This document shows positions 7,205-10,732 of a DNA stretch of 10,732 nucleotides, one piece after another (positions within the stretch are counted from its first letter, which is position 1; each line of letters opens with the position of its first letter). This DNA is from Methanocorpusculum sp. Its GTDB lineage: Archaea > Halobacteriota > Methanomicrobia > Methanomicrobiales > Methanocorpusculaceae. Made by a program: the position numbers and the translations under genes. A model generated the notes under the pieces. It had not been told where the DNA came from and did no database searches. It saw only the letters and a program-made list of their open reading frames with translations. The stretch lies in contig DALTWQ010000039.1 of NCBI GenBank assembly GCA_029987025.1, positions 1 through 10,732 of the forward strand. Reading direction: 5' to 3'.

Positions 7205-9651
7205 TGTCTCCTCCTGAGAATCACTGCTGCAGCGGCGAATGCAGCGATTGCTCCAAAGAGCGGCACGCAGTTTTTCGGAGCGGGTGTTGCTGTCGGAACA
7301 GGCAATGTCGCCGGCTGCGGAAGCGGTGTCGGCGTCGGTTCCGGTGCTGCGGCAGCTCCGGTGTAGTCATACGCAGCCGGAAGTGACTCATCAATCGTAA
7401 TATCAGGCGATGTTATATCGCCGTCTGCCCCTACAATGAAAGATACAGAGCGTACAATCTCGCGGTCCGGCAGAGAGAAGCATCCGACATAGGTTCCCGG
7501 ATACCATGAATCAGTTCCGGTGATGGTGAGTTCAAACGAACGCTTGTTGTACTCTCCTTCATCCTTTGTTTTCCCTTCGGCGTAGGCTGTCATACTCATT
7601 GCGTTGTTCTGCGCTCCGGAGGGCGCAAATGATGCCGGGTAGATGGTAAGTGCTACCGTTTTATCTGCAGGATAGTTTGTTTCGCCCGAGATAATCACAT
7701 CCCCGCCTAATTTGACGGAGCTGATATCAGTTAAGGTAAACCAGGGCTGTTCTACCTGGAAGGTGAGCATTACTGCAAGGTCATCTGATTTGACGCCGTT
7801 TAACAGTTCCATGAGCATAGCTGCTGTGTTTGGCGTCTGTCTTGAACTGATACTTATGGTATCTCCCCATTCTGTTGTTATGGTGCTGAGCGGCGCAAAG
7901 TAGGTGTCCGGCGTAAAGGCGAAGATGTTATCTGCACCCGGGTGCTCCATGATGAGGCTGTAGGCTCCGGCTGAAAGATTTGCCGTGAACTCTTCATCAT
8001 AGATGTAGGTTGAGTGACCTTCGGGCACAGATTCTCCGACGGTTCCTCCGGTTATCTCGAAGGATTTTGTCCCGGCCTGTGCGAAGTTCGTTCCAAGAAT
8101 GTACCATCTGACTGTTCCTATTGTATCAGTTGCGAGATTGATTCCCGGACTTCCGCGGGCGTACCATTCGAGTTCGAGTTCATCGCCTGTGACGAGAACA
8201 GTGTTGTATCCGCCGTATATGGAGGCTATGATGGTAGGTGTTCCGAGATAGAAGGCTGTTTTTCCTTCGCTTCCTTCGGTTGTTCTGAGGATGAGTTCAT
8301 ACGTTCCGGCATCGAATCCGCGGGTCTGAAGATTATAAGGCAGGCGTGCATCCTTGCCGTTTTTGAAGGTGAGGCCGGGGAGAAGAATCTGTTCAGCACC
8401 GTTCTGCGGCTTTAAGATGAGGTCGGCTGTTTCTCCGTTTTTCGGGTTTTCATAGGTGACATCGATTCGTATGGTGTCTCCCGAGGAGAACTTTCCGTTC
8501 TTAACATCGTTTGAGATTTCGATTGTCGGGATGCGGTCTAATTTATTTATGGTTATGAGAAGAGACTTACGGTTGTTTTTCTCATCGCTCATGTAGATGT
8601 AGTACTCACCCGGTTTTGCATTTTCATCAGCGGTTACGCGGTAGAGGATTTCTTTATCCGAGTCTTCTCCGAAGGTTACTCTGAGGTTGTAGTCATCGAT
8701 TCGTTCTATGGAGCCAGAGGGTGTTGAGATTCCTTTGTTGAAGGTGATGTAACTCTGAGGAGATATGGTAAGGTTATACGTGGTAAGGGCAGTTCCCTTA
8801 AGCGTGATGTCAACTGACTCTCCCGGATTTACGGTATTTGCCCCGGTGATGCTGAAATCTGCGGCACTGCTTTCTCTGACCGAGTGTACTGCGTTTATCT
8901 GCGGCTTATCAGCGTCATCTGAGGTTTTTATGGTCGGGATATTGAGGATGAAGGAGTATTTGACGCTGTGAAGGCCTGTTTTCATGTCATTTGCATAATA
9001 GGTGAACTGTGCGGCATTTGCCGGGTTTGTCGGATCTCCCTGAAGAATTTTTACCAGAATGCCGGCAGTATCTGTAACGCTGTTAAAGGGCATTACCACG
9101 CCGTCAGCGATATAATAGAATTTGTACCAGTCAGGTACAACTGAAGAGACATCTGTTATGAATTGTGCGAACTCGGTGCTGTATGTTCCTTTGACTTTAA
9201 TATAGTACTGCACCACTTCGGTGTTGATGATATCAGCACCTTCTGCTTTGATTTCCTTATTGCTAACGGTTTTATTCAGATAGATGCCGTCAAGAACCGA
9301 GTTCAGATCAGATACGAGGATGTATCTGCTCATATCATATCTGCTGCCGTCCGGCTTTGAGCCGTTATAGGGATAGAATTTATACGGATAATTTTCGCCG
9401 GAGACTGCCGGAACTTCTGCAATCTTTCCGCCGGATACATCGATATAGCGCGACCCGTCTTCTGTCCGGAGCTGATTATTATATTCTGCAGACATTACGG
9501 CAGATACGTCGAGATTTTCTTCGCCGACGAATACAAGGTCTCCCGAGGCGATTACATCAAGACCGCTTCCGCTCCGTGCTTCTGCAGCGCCTGCACATAC
9601 AAGACTGATAAGCAGAATACATATCAGGCCGACAATTATTTTTTCCTTCAT
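7201..9651 (-). CDS. S-layer-type surface glycoprotein with DUF3821-like N-terminus and C-terminal anchor, 816 aa
   Basis: An exported surface protein. From the chosen start it has a signal peptide (1-25, cleavage likely after AEA) and then a region opening with GDLVFVGEENLDVS, which I recognise as the DUF3821 domain of methanogen S-layer-type proteins (to about 250). Four beta-sandwich-like units follow (about 270-370, 375-470, 471-583, 643-740), each ending in a G-x-Y strand. The C-terminus has a Pro/Thr linker (770-792), then CVPLFG, a hydrophobic helix (to 812) and RRRQ, as in archaeosortase-processed proteins. Sequons include NGS, NKT, NLT and NLS. The frame extends upstream to an ATG at 9702, but the ATG at 9651 directly begins the signal peptide and has AGAGGA 3 bp before it, so I prefer it. 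It is the first gene of the pilus operon and could be an adhesin or a pilus-associated S-layer component. Confidence 0.8.
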   Translation of the reverse strand: MKEKIIVGLICILLISLVCAGAAEARSGSGLDVIASGDLVFVGEENLDVSAVMSAEYNNQLRTEDGSRYIDVSGGKIAEVPAVSGENYPYKFYPYNGSKPDGSRYDMSRYILVSDLNSVLDGIYLNKTVSNKEIKAEGADIINTEVVQYYIKVKGTYSTEFAQFITDVSSVVPDWYKFYYIADGVVMPFNSVTDTAGILVKILQGDPTNPANAAQFTYYANDMKTGLHSVKYSFILNIPTIKTSDDADKPQINAVHSVRESSAADFSITGANTVNPGESVDITLKGTALTTYNLTISPQSYITFNKGISTPSGSIERIDDYNLRVTFGEDSDKEILYRVTADENAKPGEYYIYMSDEKNNRKSLLITINKLDRIPTIEISNDVKNGKFSSGDTIRIDVTYENPKNGETADLILKPQNGAEQILLPGLTFKNGKDARLPYNLQTRGFDAGTYELILRTTEGSEGKTAFYLGTPTIIASIYGGYNTVLVTGDELELEWYARGSPGINLATDTIGTVRWYILGTNFAQAGTKSFEITGGTVGESVPEGHSTYIYDEEFTANLSAGAYSLIMEHPGADNIFAFTPDTYFAPLSTITTEWGDTISISSRQTPNTAAMLMELLNGVKSDDLAVMLTFQVEQPWFTLTDISSVKLGGDVIISGETNYPADKTVALTIYPASFAPSGAQNNAMSMTAYAEGKTKDEGEYNKRSFELTITGTDSWYPGTYVGCFSLPDREIVRSVSFIVGADGDITSPDITIDESLPAAYDYTGAAAAPEPTPTPLPQPATLPVPTATPAPKNCVPLFGAIAAFAAAAVILRRRQ
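7208..7215 (-). promoter_or_regulatory. Strong Shine-Dalgarno inside the upstream anchor codons
   Basis: Read on the minus strand the sequence is AGGAGGAG, ending 3 bp before the ATG at 7204. The same bases are part of the AGG-AGG-AGA codons for the Arg-Arg-Arg tail of the surface protein. The start codon overlaps that protein's stop codon (ATGA), so the two genes share coding, stop and initiation signals. Confidence 0.75.
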
Positions 9652-9724
9652 GAGTCCTCTCTTGTTTACCTTCATTGATTGAATATCTGAAACTGCCGTC
9701 ATCAGTCTCTTTACTGCCCCTGCT

Positions 9725-9772
9725 TAATGTAAATTTATTTTTGTTATATACAAAATATATTTATTTACATTA
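9725..9772 (-). promoter_or_regulatory. Putative TATA promoter of the pilus operon within a dyad
   Basis: On the minus strand two TATA-like stretches are present, one near 9755-9766 (AAATATATTT-like) and one at 9743-9750 (TATATAAC). Archaeal transcription begins roughly 25 bp downstream, so a start near 9720-9735 is expected, giving a 70-85 nt leader before the ATG at 9651. The area is flanked by a 10-bp inverted repeat, TAATGTAAAT (9725-9734) and ATTTACATTA (9763-9772). A second 5-bp inverted repeat, TTTTG/CAAAA (9739-9743 and 9751-9755), lies almost on the same axis. Such symmetry over a TATA box could be a repressor operator, though AT-rich DNA gives palindromes easily. Confidence 0.5.
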
Positions 9773-9911
9773 CTATATTATTGTGCCTATGTCAAATACA
9801 GATGTGCTTCACCTGATTTGAGCATCCGGCAGGGTGTCTGTTCACATTTCTGCGGCTCCTGTATCTTTGCTGCAGAGATTCGCTTCTGCGTTTAAGATTC
9901 AGGTAATGTGT

Positions 9912-10065
9912 TTAACATCATGTATATATTTGTCTGATTTGTTAATTAATCAATGAGTTTAATTAACATGATTAACTTAACATACATCTGCGCGGGATAA
10001 ATAATAATGATTAACTGTATACTGTTTTGTGTAAATGTTATTTAGTTAACATTATTAACAGTTAA
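9912..10065. repeat. Cluster of TTAAC/GTTAA words with a 19-bp direct repeat
   Basis: About nine TTAAC or GTTAA words lie between 9912 and 10065. The strongest signal is a 19-bp direct repeat, TTTAATTAACATGATTAAC (9958-9976) and TTTAGTTAACATTATTAAC (10041-10059), matching at 17 of 19 positions and 83 bp apart. The second copy ends just before the promoter of the pilin gene, a position suited to a regulator's binding site. No regulator gene is in the window. Confidence 0.5.
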
Positions 10066-10082
10066 GCAAATCAATATATATT
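10066..10082 (+). promoter_or_regulatory. Putative BRE/TATA promoter of the divergent pilin
   Basis: GCAAAT (10066-10071) fits the archaeal BRE pattern and is followed by the TATA-like AATATATATT (10073-10082). A transcription start near 10105-10110 would be expected, leaving about 50 nt before the ATG at 10159. This is the best TATA-like match at a sensible distance from the pilin gene. Confidence 0.55.
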
Positions 10083-10158
10083 GTTTCTAAAAAACACTCT
10101 TTCAGACACTTTGCTGATATGGTAAAAAATCATCTCGGCGCTTGTGTCGGAGATTTCT

Positions 10159-10732
10159 ATGTATCAGAAAAGAACGAACAAAAGAAACAGCGAGGATGCA
10201 GTATCACCTGTTGTCGGCGTGATGCTGATGCTCGTTGTAACTATTGTAATTGCCGCTGTTGTTACAGCATTTGCAACTGGTGTTATCGGAGATCAGAAAG
10301 CAGCTCCGACAGTATCTGCAACTGTTGACCTCAACACAAAGGCCAACACCACAACGATTACGTTTATGAGCGTAAGTGAGCCTGTCGCCGGAAGCGATTT
10401 ACAGCTCAATTTCAAGTCTACGAAGAATGCTCTGAATGAAACTTCGAATAAGTATGAATACACACTTTTCACCCAGACAAAGAAGTTTGGAACCGGAGCT
10501 GTTGTGTCTGGAACCAGTGCTGTTTTTGAAGATTTCGCCCTTGTTAAAGCAGGAGATGGTAAGAATTTAACTTCAGGAGAGACGCAGATTCACTCTGTAC
10601 TTGGCACAGATAATGCTAAAAAGTATGTTGCAATGTACACCAAAAATGAATCAGGTCAGATGGATTTATACATCTACGATGGCGGAAAGGATAACTATGG
10701 CTATAAGAAAGAGGAGAATATTCCGTCAAACG
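10159..10732 (+). CDS. Type IV pilin-like protein, 3' end outside window (191+ aa)
   Basis: Translation from the ATG at 10159 stays open to the window edge, so only the first 191 residues are seen. The leader ends in NSEDA (residue 14), followed by VSPVVGVMLML and a hydrophobic helix to about residue 43. This is the archaeal type IV prepilin layout, with processing expected between Ala14 and Val15. The visible ectodomain carries four sequons (Asn63, Asn93, Asn136, Asn163), so glycosylation is likely. GGAGAT at 10149-10154 is a good ribosome binding site. The gene is transcribed away from the assembly operon under its own TATA promoter with TTAAC repeats upstream. A separate, individually controlled pilin next to the assembly genes is a candidate for the major pilus subunit; that is inference. 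Confidence 0.85.
   Translation, partial: MYQKRTNKRNSEDAVSPVVGVMLMLVVTIVIAAVVTAFATGVIGDQKAAPTVSATVDLNTKANTTTITFMSVSEPVAGSDLQLNFKSTKNALNETSNKYEYTLFTQTKKFGTGAVVSGTSAVFEDFALVKAGDGKNLTSGETQIHSVLGTDNAKKYVAMYTKNESGQMDLYIYDGGKDNYGYKKEENIPSN

Larger units (their letters stand above)
9652..10158. other. Divergent intergenic regulatory region
   Basis: This AT-rich gap separates the minus-strand operon from the plus-strand pilin gene. It contains a palindromic TATA region for the operon (9725-9772), a featureless stretch (about 9780-9905), a cluster of TTAAC words (9912-10065) and a TATA box for the pilin (10073-10082). No open frame with coding character or a ribosome binding site is seen. If translation of the operon instead began at 9702, the left part (9652-9702) would be coding. 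Confidence 0.65.

Noticed and set aside
8014..8415. 133-codon open frame on the plus strand
   Set aside because: Antisense to the surface protein gene, with an odd Cys/Ser/Glu-rich composition, no domain and no operon context.
9652..9702. Upstream ATG at 9702 extending the surface protein by 17 residues
   Set aside because: The extension would put a polar stretch before a textbook signal peptide, and its ribosome binding site is weaker than the AGAGGA before the ATG at 9651. It remains possible.
9870..9891. Small hairpin GCAGA/TCTGC in the intergenic region
   Set aside because: A 5-bp stem with an 8-base loop and no T-run is expected by chance and has no positional link to a gene end.
10119..10328. 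69-codon plus-strand frame overlapping the divergent pilin
   Set aside because: It is out of frame with the pilin, Cys/Arg-rich and without features; the pilin frame beginning at 10159 has a clear signal and ribosome binding site.

Overview
The window looks archaeal, most likely from a methanogen of the order Methanomicrobiales (Methanocorpusculum or a relative; the genus is a guess). Four proteins carry the archaeal type IV prepilin N-terminus. A fifth begins with what looks like the DUF3821 domain of methanogen S-layer-type glycoproteins and ends in a Thr/Pro linker, a hydrophobic helix and an Arg tail. The two intergenic promoters look like archaeal TATA promoters, and most genes have Shine-Dalgarno sequences.

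Layout. Bases 1-249 are non-coding, with short CACGGAT-type repeats and a plus-strand hairpin followed by eight T. From about 9651 down to 250, seven minus-strand genes form one tight unit. In transcription order they are: (1) an S-layer-type surface protein, (2) an unrecognised single-pass membrane protein with a large outer domain, (3) a GspE/PilB/FlaI-type secretion ATPase, (4) a double-GspF (TadC/PilC/FlaJ-like) membrane platform protein, and (5-7) three pilin-like proteins of 158, 315 and 146 residues. Neighbours overlap by 4 bp (ATGA) at three junctions and are separated by 2, 6 and 10 bp at the other three, which indicates translational coupling. A 507-bp AT-rich intergenic region (9652-10158) separates this unit from a divergent plus-strand pilin gene that runs off the right edge.

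How it fits together. The ATPase and platform protein are the assembly motor of an archaeal type IV pilus. The three operon pilins are probably minor or specialised subunits, and the divergent single pilin gene, with its own promoter, is a candidate major subunit. The S-layer-type protein and the membrane protein are the least explained parts. Their place at the head of the operon suggests envelope-side pilus components, for example an S-layer passage, an anchor or an adhesin. No prepilin peptidase, archaeosortase or regulator gene is present.

The most unusual DNA signals are in the intergenic region. A 19-bp TTAAC-rich element is repeated 83 bp apart, close to eight helical turns, ending at the pilin promoter. 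A dyad flanks the putative TATA box of the operon.
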